Source of the DNA: Arthrobacter stackebrandtii
GTDB taxonomy: Bacteria; Actinomycetota; Actinomycetes; Actinomycetales; Micrococcaceae
DNA: 64,000 nt
Assembly (NCBI RefSeq): GCF_017876675.1
Contig: NZ_JAGIOI010000001.1
Span: forward strand, 1,178,001 to 1,242,000
Direction of reading: 5' to 3'
Position 1 is the first letter of the stretch, and every line of letters begins with the position of its first letter. Shown here piece by piece: positions 36,038 to 45,452 of this stretch. Under the pieces are notes generated by a model, which saw only the letters and a list, made by a program, of their open reading frames with translations, ran no database searches and was not told the DNA's origin. Both the position numbers and the translations under genes were made by a program.

Positions 36038-36712
36038 ATGAACACCACCTTGAAGTTTGGAAACCGTAAGAGCCTCAGCCTTGGTCTGGGCCTCTTGGCC
36101 ATCACCGCCTTGGGCATCACCTCGTGCAGTGCTGGAACCACAACCACTCCCAGCCCCACGACGGAAGCCCCGATGACAACGTCGGCACCCGCCAGCACGG
36201 AAGCCATGGACGGCGAAGGACTCGTGGGCGCCGGTTGCGCCGCCTACGCAGCTGCTGTCCCCAGCGGAGCTGGTTCGGTGGCCGGCATGGCTGCGGACCC
36301 TGTTGCCACGGCCGCATCCAACAACCCCTTGCTGAAGACCTTGACGGCCGCAGTTTCTGGGCAGCTGAACAAGGACGTCAACCTGGTTGACACGTTGAAC
36401 TCCGGCGAGTTCACGGTGTTCGCCCCGGTTGATGACGCCTTCGCGAAGATCCCGGCCGAGACCATCGAGGGATTGAAGACGGACTCCGCAACCCTCACGT
36501 CGATCCTGACCTACCATGTTGTCCCCGGCCAGTTGGCCCCCAGCAAGATTGCCGGCGAGCATGCAACAGCCGAGGGCAGCAACTTGGAGGTCACAGGCAC
36601 CGGCGACAACTTGGAGGTCAACGGTGCCAAGGTCATCTGCGGCGGCGTCAAGACCGCCAACGCCACCGTGTACCTGATCGACACGGTCCTGATGCCGCCG
36701 GCCAAGAAGTAG
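36038..36712 (+). CDS. Fasciclin-domain lipoprotein (MPT83/MPT70-like)
   Basis: 224 aa from ATG 36038 with AGGGAGA upstream. A lipoprotein signal ([13 protein letters not shown], Cys ~30) is followed by a Thr/Pro-rich linker and one FAS1 domain (~85-222) with [14 protein letters not shown] and [13 protein letters not shown]1 proteins are surface adhesion-type domains. In Mycobacterium the SigK-controlled antigens MPT70 and MPT83 have this build. It is directly upstream of sigK and rskA, with a SigK-like promoter in front. Confidence 0.9.
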   Translation: MNTTLKFGNRKSLSLGLGLLAITALGITSCSAGTTTTPSPTTEAPMTTSAPASTEAMDGEGLVGAGCAAYAAAVPSGAGSVAGMAADPVATAASNNPLLKTLTAAVSGQLNKDVNLVDTLNSGEFTVFAPVDDAFAKIPAETIEGLKTDSATLTSILTYHVVPGQLAPSKIAGEHATAEGSNLEVTGTGDNLEVNGAKVICGGVKTANATVYLIDTVLMPPAKK

Positions 36713-36760
36713 CCGGTCAAGCAGCAGAACTTTCCAACACAGATCGAAAGGCGCGGTCCC

Positions 36761-37372
36761 ATGGGCACTGAGCGTGACAAAGTGGAGACCATGCGTTTAC
36801 CCTGGTTGCGTTCCGTGGAGCCCCTGGCACCACCAACCCACGAAGACTTGATCCGCCTCGTCGCCCTCGGCGACGAGGCGGCCTTCGAGGAACTCTACGA
36901 CGCGGTCGCACCCAGGGTTTTCGGTTTGGTGCGCAAAGTGGTCCGAGACCCGGACCAAAGCCAAGAAGTAACCCAGGAAGTCTTCGTCGACATTTGGGCG
37001 CAGGCTTCCCGCTTTGATGCCGACAGGGGAAAGGCGATGTCCTGGATTCTGGTTATCGCGCACCGCAAGGCAGTGGACAAGGTTCGGGCCAGCCAGGCCA
37101 GCAGCAACAGGGACCTGCGCGAGGGCATCAAGGAGTATCAGGAAAGTTACGACGATGTCGCGGATACTGTTGAATCCCAGTTGGAGGCAGAGCGCGTCAA
37201 CAAGGCGCTTGACTCACTGACGCAGGTACAACAGGAAGCGATCCGGCTGGCCTACTACGGCGGGTACACACACCAGGAAGTAGCCGAACTGTTGAAGATC
37301 CCGGTCGGTACTGTTAAGACAAGGATTCGGGACGGCATGATCAGGCTCAGGGACAGGTTAGGAGTGGCGTGA
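36761..37372 (+). CDS. sigK: ECF sigma factor SigK
   Basis: 203 aa. Region 2 (~32-100) contains YDAVAPRVFGLVRKVVRD and DIWAQASRFDADRGKAMSWI; region 4 (~140-200) contains YTHQEVAELLKIPVGTVKTR. The SRFDADRG...MSWIL stretch is typical of the SigK group. It is followed by rskA with a 1-bp stop/start overlap (TGATG) and preceded by the fasciclin gene 48 bp upstream. No separate SigK-like promoter was seen in front of it, so it may be read from the fasciclin promoter. Confidence 0.9.
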   Translation: MGTERDKVETMRLPWLRSVEPLAPPTHEDLIRLVALGDEAAFEELYDAVAPRVFGLVRKVVRDPDQSQEVTQEVFVDIWAQASRFDADRGKAMSWILVIAHRKAVDKVRASQASSNRDLREGIKEYQESYDDVADTVESQLEAERVNKALDSLTQVQQEAIRLAYYGGYTHQEVAELLKIPVGTVKTRIRDGMIRLRDRLGVA

Positions 37373-38223
37373 TGGAACAACAATTGCATTTACTGACCGG
37401 CTCCTACGCCTTGAACGCCCTGGGCGAGACGGAACGGGGAGACTTCGAACGCTACGCGTTGACTGACCCCCAGACATTGGAGGAAGTCCGCAGCCTGAGC
37501 GAAACGGCCGCACTGCTGGCCTACGGCACTCCCACTGAAGCCCCGCCCGCTGCATTGAAGGCGGAGATCATGGCGGCGATTCGCAACACCAGACAGCTTC
37601 CGGCAGCCTCCGTGGTGCGCGATATTTCCACCGCGACGGGTACTCCGGCACAATCAAGGCGAAATCATGTGGCGCGCGGCCGCGCAACTGAGCGCCCGCA
37701 AACCGCCGACGGCACGATAAAGCGCCGGGTTCCTGTGCTCAGCGCCGCGGCGGCACTGGTGCTCTTTGCCGGCGTCGGCCTGGGCGGTTGGGTCGCCGGA
37801 CAAGCCGCAACGCAGCGGGACATGGAACAAAAACTTGTTGCCATCGCGGCACAACAGCAGGCTGCACAAACCCAACAAGAAGCCATGTTGGGCATCGTCA
37901 GCTCTCCCGATGCCAAGATCGCCACCACGGCGCTTTCGGACGGCGGCTCCGTGACAGTTGCCTCCTCAAGCGAGGCGAACAAGGCTGCCGTCATGGTCCA
38001 GAATTTGCCTGCGCTGCCCTCCGGCAAAACATATGAATTGTGGTTCATTTCGGCGGCCGGCGCCGTTCCGGCAGGGCTCATGTCCACCACCGATCCCACC
38101 GTTGCCGGCATGCAGGTGCTCAACGGGCCCCTGGGCGGGGCAACCCATGTCGGCATCACGGTGGAACCTGCCGGCGGTTCCGCTGCCCCCACCTCCACCC
38201 CCATAGTGGTGCAGGAGCTCTAA
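37372..38223 (+). CDS. rskA: Anti-sigma-K factor RskA
   Basis: 283 aa from ATG 37372 (AGGAG upstream; a GTG one codon earlier is also in frame). The N-terminal zinc-less anti-sigma domain begins LHLLTGSYALNALGETERGD, as in RskA. One membrane segment lies at ~122-145 and the outer RskA domain (~180-283) has LPSGKTYELWFISAAGAVPA. It should hold SigK at the membrane until regulated proteolysis releases it. Its stop is 154 bp before the oxidoreductase gene. Confidence 0.9.
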   Translation: MEQQLHLLTGSYALNALGETERGDFERYALTDPQTLEEVRSLSETAALLAYGTPTEAPPAALKAEIMAAIRNTRQLPAASVVRDISTATGTPAQSRRNHVARGRATERPQTADGTIKRRVPVLSAAAALVLFAGVGLGGWVAGQAATQRDMEQKLVAIAAQQQAAQTQQEAMLGIVSSPDAKIATTALSDGGSVTVASSSEANKAAVMVQNLPALPSGKTYELWFISAAGAVPAGLMSTTDPTVAGMQVLNGPLGGATHVGITVEPAGGSAAPTSTPIVVQEL

Positions 38224-38284
38224 GGCCTCTGTTGCGCCGGCACCACAGTGGCCTTCAGTTTTTGCAAGCAATCTTGCCGGCGGG

Positions 38285-38311
38285 CAATCCGGCGGGCGCC
38301 CGGCTCCGAAG
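38285..38311 (+). promoter_or_regulatory. SigK-like promoter upstream of the molybdopterin oxidoreductase
   Basis: CAATCC (38285-38290), 15 bp, CCGAAG (38306-38311), within GGCTCCGAAGTAC. The -10-side 13-mer is identical to that at 35932-35948. It lies 67 bp before the start of the oxidoreductase gene. Confidence 0.65.
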
Positions 38312-38377
38312 TACAAGAAAGCACTTCCACCGGCTTCGTCCAGCGGTGGCCACAAAAGATCTTTCAAGGAGCCTGGC

Positions 38378-39994
38378 ATGGGCAAGCGAAGCACCACCAC
38401 ACGGCACAGCAACTGGCGCAGCATGGCAGCAGGATCACTCACGGGCATCGTCGCGGCAGGCAGCCTCTTTGCTGTGGCAGAGCTGGCATCGGCCTTCTCT
38501 GGGCCTGCAGCGTCCCCACTGGCCTCGGTGGGGTCAACGTTCATCGATTTCACCCCGGCGTGGCTGAAGAACTTTGCCATCGCCACCTTTGGCACCAACG
38601 ACAAGCTCGTGTTGCTGATCTCCATGGTCGTTGCAGCGGCAGTGCTGGCGGCGGCGGCTGGCGTGGTGGCACAGCACAAGCCCAGGGCCGGCGCTGCCAT
38701 GGTGCTGGGTTTCGCCGTCGTCATGGGCTTGTGCATCACCACCCGAGCCGGTGCCGGCGCCTTTGACCTTGTCCCGCTCCTGCTCGGCACCGCGGCCGGC
38801 CTCTGGGTCCTGCGTTATCTCACGGCTGCCGCTGCCGGACACTCCACCAACTCGCGACCACCGGCGGAAAGCTCGACGGCGGCAGGAGCCACAGCGGCTC
38901 TCGGCCAGGGGGATGCCTCCTCACCCAGCAGACGCGCGTTCCTGTTGCGTTCGGCAGCGGTGGCCGGCGTGGCCGTCGTCGTCGGTTTTGGCGGGACACT
39001 GCTCTCCACTGCCCGGAACACGGCGGTGGCGGTGCGCGAGTCGCTGAAGCTGCCGGCACCGAAGTCCAAGGCCGCCCCGCTGCCCGCGGGCGTTCAGGCC
39101 CCGGTGGAGGGTATAACCCCGTTTGTCACACCCAACAGCGACTTTTACCGCATCGACACGGCCTTGATTGTGCCTGAAATTGACCCGGCCAACTGGGAGC
39201 TGCGCGTCCATGGGATGGTGGAGAATGAGTTCACCCTGAGCTTTGACGAGCTTCTGGCCGCCGAGCTCGTTGAGTCCCATGTGACCCTGACCTGTGTTTC
39301 CAACGTGGTGGGCGGGAATCTGGCTGGCAACGCCAAATGGCTAGGCTATCCGCTGCGGGAGGTCCTGGCCCGCGCCAAGCCAACAGCCGGGGCCGACATG
39401 GTGCTCTCCACCAGCATTGACGGCTTCAGCGCTTCCACCCCACTGCCGGTGTTGCAAGACGGCCGGGACGCACTGCTGGCTGTCGGCATGAACGGCGAAC
39501 CGCTGCCCCTGGAACACGGCTTTCCGGTCCGCATGGTGGTGCCGGGACTGTACGGTTTTGTTTCCGCCACCAAATGGGTCGTGGACCTGGAAGTGACAAC
39601 GTTCGCCGAGAAGGCCGGTTATTGGACGTCCCGCGGCTGGTCGTCCCACGGACCCATCAAGACCGCATCCAGGATCGAGGTGCCGCGGGCGCTGGCCCGG
39701 GTCCCGGCAGGAAAGGTCGCCATCGGCGGCAGCGCCTGGGCCCAAACCACGGGGATCTCCAAGGTTGAGGTCAGGATTGACGATGGCGGTTGGCAACGTG
39801 CGGAGCTGGCTGCGGAAGCGTCGGTGGACACTTGGCGGCAGTGGTCCTACTCCTGGGACGGCGCAGTGTCCGGCACCCACAAGGTGCAGGTGCGCGCCTA
39901 TGACAGCCAGGCCCGGTTGCAAATCGAAGAGCAGGCCCCGCCGGAGCCCGACGGCTCAACGGGCTGGCATTCCATAACGTTCACGGTGGCGTAG
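38378..39994 (+). CDS. Membrane-anchored molybdopterin-dependent oxidoreductase (sulfite-oxidase fold)
   Basis: 538 aa. Four membrane segments occupy ~17-155, then a linker with a twin-arginine-like SRRAFLL followed by a fifth hydrophobic stretch (~186-212), then the molybdopterin domain (~235-435). The molybdenum Cys is at ~306 in LTCVSNVVGGNLAG, and a dimerisation domain follows to the end. It lacks a heme domain. Such proteins accompany SigK/RskA loci in mycobacteria. The substrate is unknown. The SigK-like promoter 67 bp upstream suggests it belongs to the regulon. Confidence 0.88.
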   Translation: MGKRSTTTRHSNWRSMAAGSLTGIVAAGSLFAVAELASAFSGPAASPLASVGSTFIDFTPAWLKNFAIATFGTNDKLVLLISMVVAAAVLAAAAGVVAQHKPRAGAAMVLGFAVVMGLCITTRAGAGAFDLVPLLLGTAAGLWVLRYLTAAAAGHSTNSRPPAESSTAAGATAALGQGDASSPSRRAFLLRSAAVAGVAVVVGFGGTLLSTARNTAVAVRESLKLPAPKSKAAPLPAGVQAPVEGITPFVTPNSDFYRIDTALIVPEIDPANWELRVHGMVENEFTLSFDELLAAELVESHVTLTCVSNVVGGNLAGNAKWLGYPLREVLARAKPTAGADMVLSTSIDGFSASTPLPVLQDGRDALLAVGMNGEPLPLEHGFPVRMVVPGLYGFVSATKWVVDLEVTTFAEKAGYWTSRGWSSHGPIKTASRIEVPRALARVPAGKVAIGGSAWAQTTGISKVEVRIDDGGWQRAELAAEASVDTWRQWSYSWDGAVSGTHKVQVRAYDSQARLQIEEQAPPEPDGSTGWHSITFTVA

Positions 39995-40036
39995 CCCCGC
40001 TCCCGGGACGGCCCCGCCTGGCATGCCGCCATCGGC

Positions 40037-40627
40037 CTACGCGGGGCGGCGTTTTTGCGGATATGGCGTTTCGCCAGCCTCGAGCATTTGCACAAATCCG
40101 GCGATCTTTGACGCCCGGACGGCCGGGGTCTTGACCGAGGTGGTGCGGTAAATAAGGGCATATCGGTTGACCGAGGTAAGCACGTCGAACATGGCCTGCG
40201 CCGCTGGACTGGCCGAAATCGCCTCGGCAAGATCATCCGGGACCTGGGCATCCGCCTGCCCGGAGTATGCAATTTCCCATCGGCCGTCTGCCTTCGCTGC
40301 GTCGGCGGCTGCCGTCCCGGCCGGGCGCATGCGGCCCTCCTCGCAGAGCCGCTCATAGTGCCCGGTGTTAATCTTTGACCAAATACTTCTGCGCGTCCGG
40401 GGCGTGAATCGCCGCAGGTGGCTGCCGTCATCGCGTTTGCCGGCCACCCCGTCGATCCAGCCGAAGCACAGCGCCTCATCCAGCGCGGCCGCGTAAGTCA
40501 GCTCCGTGACGGTGCCGCCCTTCTTGTGCAGGACGAGGCGGACGCCGAGGCTTGCAGCGTGGTGTTCAACGAGCCATTCTCGCCAGGCAGCAGCATCGGG
40601 CAACAGAAGTTCAGGGAGTTCAGCCAT
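40037..40627 (-). CDS. YdeI/OmpD-associated family protein
   Basis: 196 aa. The opening LPDAAAWREWLVEHHAASLG and the core LCFGWIDGVAGKRDDGSHLRRFTPR are the family's signature (PF13376-type). The C-terminal helices end in a basic tail (QKRRPA). The family is linked to bacteriocin or stress protection, but the mechanism is not known. It is divergent from the VOC gene at 40676 with only 48 bp between. Confidence 0.83.
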   Translation of the reverse strand: MAELPELLLPDAAAWREWLVEHHAASLGVRLVLHKKGGTVTELTYAAALDEALCFGWIDGVAGKRDDGSHLRRFTPRTRRSIWSKINTGHYERLCEEGRMRPAGTAAADAAKADGRWEIAYSGQADAQVPDDLAEAISASPAAQAMFDVLTSVNRYALIYRTTSVKTPAVRASKIAGFVQMLEAGETPYPQKRRPA

Positions 40628-40675
40628 GGTCCAACACTAATATTGGAAACAACCACCGCACCACCAGGAGAAACC

Positions 40676-41242
40676 ATGCTGCGCGTCCGCCCCGTCCACT
40701 TCACATCCGATCTCGACGGCTACGCCGCCCAGTTGGAAGACCAGGGCCTCAAATGCGTGGAAAACCACGGCGACTGGCGCGTCTTTGACTCCGGCAACGG
40801 CAAGGTGGGCATCCACCAGGCTGATGCCGGCAGCCCCATGGACGGCGCCACCGAGCTGGGCTTCGAGGTGCGCGACCACGAAATCTTTGTCCGCCGCACG
40901 CTAGAGGACGGAACACAGGCGGAGGTGGTGGATTCCCGCCACGGCGGCACGGCCCGCGTCACGGCGCCCGGAGGGTTCAATTTTCTGGCCGACCCCGTCA
41001 CGGACCTCAGCCTCCCCACGGGCGGGCCACTTGCCGTCACGGCTGTCTGGCACACCCCGGACACCGCTGCCGCCGAAAAGGTCCTGGCCGACATCGGCGC
41101 GAAATTTGTGCAGCACCGTGCGGACGGCGGATCACTGTTCCGGGCCAAGAACGGCGGTTTCGTGGCGACAATCAAGGGTGGGTCGAACGCCGTCGAACTT
41201 GAAATCAGCCGCGACCTGGACGGTGGGGGCAGCGAACAGTGA
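40676..41242 (+). CDS. VOC-fold protein
   Basis: 188 aa from ATG 40676 (CCAGGAG upstream). Two VOC half-domains are visible (VRPVHFTSDLDGYAAQLEDQ near the start; VWHTPDTAAAEKVLADIG near 123). Substrate and metal use cannot be told. It is followed 55 bp later by a NUDIX-like gene on the same strand. Confidence 0.75.
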   Translation: MLRVRPVHFTSDLDGYAAQLEDQGLKCVENHGDWRVFDSGNGKVGIHQADAGSPMDGATELGFEVRDHEIFVRRTLEDGTQAEVVDSRHGGTARVTAPGGFNFLADPVTDLSLPTGGPLAVTAVWHTPDTAAAEKVLADIGAKFVQHRADGGSLFRAKNGGFVATIKGGSNAVELEISRDLDGGGSEQ

Positions 41243-41297
41243 CGGCATTTGTGCAGCGGAGGCGGCACCCGGGCCGCGGATGGGGTAGAACTTAGTT

Positions 41298-41837
41298 ATG
41301 AGCGTGCGCACCCCTGACCCGTATCCCGGCTGGCTGTCCCCCGAGGACCTGTACGAGGCCCGCAACCGGCTGCCCATGGTCTACGTCGAGGCGGTCCCGG
41401 TGCGCCTGGATCCCCTCGGCTACGTCAACGAGGTGGGGCTGCTGCTGCAGGCAGACGAGGAAGGCTCCATGGTCCGGACCCTGGTGTCCGGGCGCGTGCT
41501 GTACCGCGAGACCATCCGCGCCGCGTTGATCCGCCACATCGAGAAGGATTTGGGGCCGCTCGCCTTCCCGCAGCTGCCGGTCAGCCCGGTCCCGTTCACG
41601 GTGGCGGAGTACCTGCCGTCGCCGTCCCAGACCGGCTTCACGGATGAACGCCAGCACGCCGTGGCCATGGTCTACGTGATCCCCGTGACGGGCGAATGCA
41701 CGCCGCGGCAGGACGCGCTGGAGCTGACCTGGATGACGCCCGAAGAGGTGCTCAGCCCCGGCGTGCAGGCCGAGTTCGTGGGCGGCCGCGGCGCCCTGGT
41801 CCGCCAGGCGATCTCCTACGCCGGCCTGGGCCGCTGA
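41298..41837 (+). CDS. NUDIX hydrolase family protein (DUF4916-like)
   Basis: 179 aa. The sequence YPGWLSPEDLYEARNRLPMV followed by VYVEAVPVRLDPLGYVNEVG matches the DUF4916 branch of the NUDIX superfamily. The classic GX5EX7REUXEEXGU box is not intact, so hydrolase activity is uncertain. It is followed by a 32-bp-period repeat array. Confidence 0.75.
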   Translation: MSVRTPDPYPGWLSPEDLYEARNRLPMVYVEAVPVRLDPLGYVNEVGLLLQADEEGSMVRTLVSGRVLYRETIRAALIRHIEKDLGPLAFPQLPVSPVPFTVAEYLPSPSQTGFTDERQHAVAMVYVIPVTGECTPRQDALELTWMTPEEVLSPGVQAEFVGGRGALVRQAISYAGLGR

Positions 41838-41846
41838 CCCTCCCCT

Positions 41847-41926
41847 CGACGCTGTCGCAGCAATGACCGCTTTTTAGCCGACGCCATCGCAGCAATGACC
41901 GGTTTTTCTGCGATGCTGTCGCACTG
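41847..41926. repeat. Intergenic 32-bp tandem repeat (diverged family member)
   Basis: Units begin at 41847, 41879 and 41911. The first two read CGACGC(T/C)(G/A)TCGCAGCAATGACC plus ~9 variable bases, and the third is partial (CGATGCTGTCGCA). The exact 32-bp period and the opening CGACGC match the arrays at 2688 and 49411, but the second box (AATGACCG) is its own. Confidence 0.75.
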
Positions 41927-42043
41927 CCCGGCACGGCGCCGGAACGCGGCGGCACGCTGGAAGGTGGGCTGCCGCCGTCGGACTTTGGGCCGGGAATGCC
42001 GGGATGCTGGCCCGAACAGCCGTTCCAGCGTAGATTACGTGTC

Positions 42044-42760
42044 ATGGCGACTAACCAGCTCTCGGTCCTCATCAACGCCGATGCCGAACAGGTCTGGCTC
42101 ATGCTCCGCGAGCCGGCCCGCATTGCGCAGTGGCACGGCTGGGACATGGACGGCCTGGACGAGGAAATCCGGCAGATCTACGACTCCAACGTGGTCGAGA
42201 GCGGCGACCACCTGCGCCTGACGCTGGAAATGGGCGACGTCTTTACGCTGGAACCGCAGCCTGACGGCACGCTGCTGACCATGACGCGCGGCGTGGCAAC
42301 GGGCGAATGGGCCAAGTATGACCCCGACATCACGGAGGGCTGGACCATGTTCCTCCAGCAGTTGAAGTTCGCCCTGGAACGGCATCCGAAGACGGCGCGG
42401 CGCACCTTTTACGTTGACGGTGCCAGCTCCGCGAACACCAACTTGTGGGACGCCCTGGGCATCGACACCGGCTGGCTTCCGGATCCGGGCGAACCATATG
42501 AGCTCACGCTGGCCACGGGCGCCACACTGTCGGGCAAGGTCTGGTACCGCACCGATTCGCAGCTGGGCCTGACGGTGGAGGACTACGCAGAGCACGGCGA
42601 CGGGCTGCTGATTTTGGCCAGGCAGTCGCGGCTGGAGGGCATCCGCGAACATCCGGGGGCACAGGTTATCGCCACCACGTACGGCCTGGGCGCAGCGGAC
42701 TTCGACGCGATCGGCAGCCAGTGGGATGCCTTCATGGAGACCCATTTCCCGGACGAATAG
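42044..42760 (+). CDS. SRPBCC-domain protein
   Basis: 238 aa from ATG 42044; no clear RBS. The START-like fold occupies ~1-120 (LINADAEQVWLMLREPARIA, then WHGWDMDG), and the rest (~130-238) is an additional alpha/beta segment with GIDTGWLPDPG. No signal peptide. Function unknown; ligand binding is assumed from the fold. Confidence 0.78.
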   Translation: MATNQLSVLINADAEQVWLMLREPARIAQWHGWDMDGLDEEIRQIYDSNVVESGDHLRLTLEMGDVFTLEPQPDGTLLTMTRGVATGEWAKYDPDITEGWTMFLQQLKFALERHPKTARRTFYVDGASSANTNLWDALGIDTGWLPDPGEPYELTLATGATLSGKVWYRTDSQLGLTVEDYAEHGDGLLILARQSRLEGIREHPGAQVIATTYGLGAADFDAIGSQWDAFMETHFPDE

Positions 42761-42829
42761 GCCGGCCGGCGGTGCGACAGGGTTCCACAGAACCTGGCCA
42801 TTGCTGCGCTGGCGTCGGCAAGAATTGAG

Positions 42830-42852
42830 CCAAAGGTGATGCCGCGTCGGGG
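42830..42852. repeat. Solitary copy of the 32-bp repeat box (inverted)
   Basis: CCAAAGGTGATGCCGCGTCG followed by GGG, the complement of the box at 2688 (second box CCTTTGG shared). Located 54 bp before tgt. Confidence 0.75.
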
Positions 42853-42906
42853 AGGGGTTGGACACCTTCTGCCGCACCAGCCGGCAATCACTGGCAAAAT
42901 GGTTGA

Positions 42907-44280
<1,374 letters not shown>

Positions 44281-44304
44281 CCGCACCGCAGAACCTTTAA
44301 ACGT

Positions 44305-44356
44305 ACGACGGCGGCACCTGGGTGGGCTTTCCAACTCACCCGGGTGCCGCCGTCGT
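44305..44356. terminator. Bidirectional terminator hairpin between tgt and transporter gene
   Basis: Arms of 20 bp with one mismatch (44305-44324 and 44337-44356, ACGACGGCGGCACC...) around a 12-nt loop, between two convergent stop codons. Confidence 0.82.
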
Positions 44357-44391
44357 TCATCACATCACGCGGCCGGCGCAGCGGCCGGGGA

Positions 44392-45162
44392 CTACGCGGC
44401 TGGGACGGCCTCCACGTAGGAGGGCTCGTGGCGCTTGAACCAGCGGATTGCCAGCGCGGTGACGGGGATCAGCGCGTACTGCACGCCCACCTTGTAGACG
44501 AAGCCCACCAGCACGTAGTTCGCGAACATGCCAAAGCCCACGATCCCAATGACGGGGGCTGCGACGGCGCAGAAGATCAAGGTGTCCAGGAACTCGCCGG
44601 CGCCGCTGGAGCCCATGAGCCGCATCCACAGCTTCCGCTCGCCGTGGTGCGCCTTGAGCCGGACCATGATCCAGGAGTTGACGGTCTGGCCGGCCAAAAA
44701 CGCCAGCAGGCTCGCCAGCACAATTTGCGGGACCGGGCCCAGCGCCTCGGTCAGGGCGGCCTGCTTGGCCACGCCGTAGTCGTCGGTGAAGCCGGGCAGG
44801 GCGATGATCACCCAGTAGCAAAGGGAGGCGAAAATGGACAGGGCAAAGGTGGTGAGGATGGCCTTGCGGTTGACCTTGAAGCCGTACAGTTCGCTGATCA
44901 CATCGCCCAGGATGTACGCGAAGGGGAACAGGAAGAAGCCGCCGTCGGTGATGATGGGGCCAAACTGCACGCCCTTGGAGGCGCCAATGTTGGACAGGAT
45001 CACAATCACGGCCATGCATGCCAGGAGAATCCCAAAGTAGGGGCTCCCGACGGCGGCAAAGGCGGCACCGGGTGCCGGGGCGGGGGTCGTGGATTTCCCG
45101 GTCTCTGGGCCGGTGGTGCGGGGAGGGGTTGCCGAAGCATTGCTTTGCAGCGGGGACGTCAT
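44392..45162 (-). CDS. Queuosine precursor transporter (YhhQ/VUT family)
   Basis: 256 aa from ATG 45162 (a TTG three codons upstream is also in frame). A Pro/Thr-rich N-terminus of ~35 residues precedes about six membrane segments. GGFFLFPFAYILGDVISELY is the family signature, and SGAGEFLDTLIF the second. The family imports queuine or 7-deazapurine precursors (preQ0/preQ1). It is convergent with tgt, matching the salvage pathway. A preQ1 riboswitch was looked for upstream and not found. Confidence 0.9.
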   Translation of the reverse strand: MTSPLQSNASATPPRTTGPETGKSTTPAPAPGAAFAAVGSPYFGILLACMAVIVILSNIGASKGVQFGPIITDGGFFLFPFAYILGDVISELYGFKVNRKAILTTFALSIFASLCYWVIIALPGFTDDYGVAKQAALTEALGPVPQIVLASLLAFLAGQTVNSWIMVRLKAHHGERKLWMRLMGSSGAGEFLDTLIFCAVAAPVIGIVGFGMFANYVLVGFVYKVGVQYALIPVTALAIRWFKRHEPSYVEAVPAA

Positions 45163-45452
45163 GGGTCTCAAATTTCTTTAGCTGAGTGGTTCGCTCATGC
45201 CGCACCCGCAGGGGTACGGCCGGCTGTATTATCACTGGGCCCGTCTGCACCCGGGCCATGCACCATTGTGTCACGGCGCCGAAACCACCCGGTCAACCAC
45301 GGCATTTCACCTGCGCACCCCCGCCCTGTACCGCACCGCCCTTGCGGCAAAAGCGATCTTTCTTCCCGCAGGCCCGGACACGAAGGGAGGGGACGCGTTA
45401 GGCTGAATCGAACGTCGAGTGCCATCGCACGGGAAGCCGAGGAGTTGCACAA

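Noticed and set aside
45163-45452. PreQ1 riboswitch upstream of the queuosine-precursor transporter
   Set aside because: No recognisable aptamer stem and conserved A-rich tail were found.
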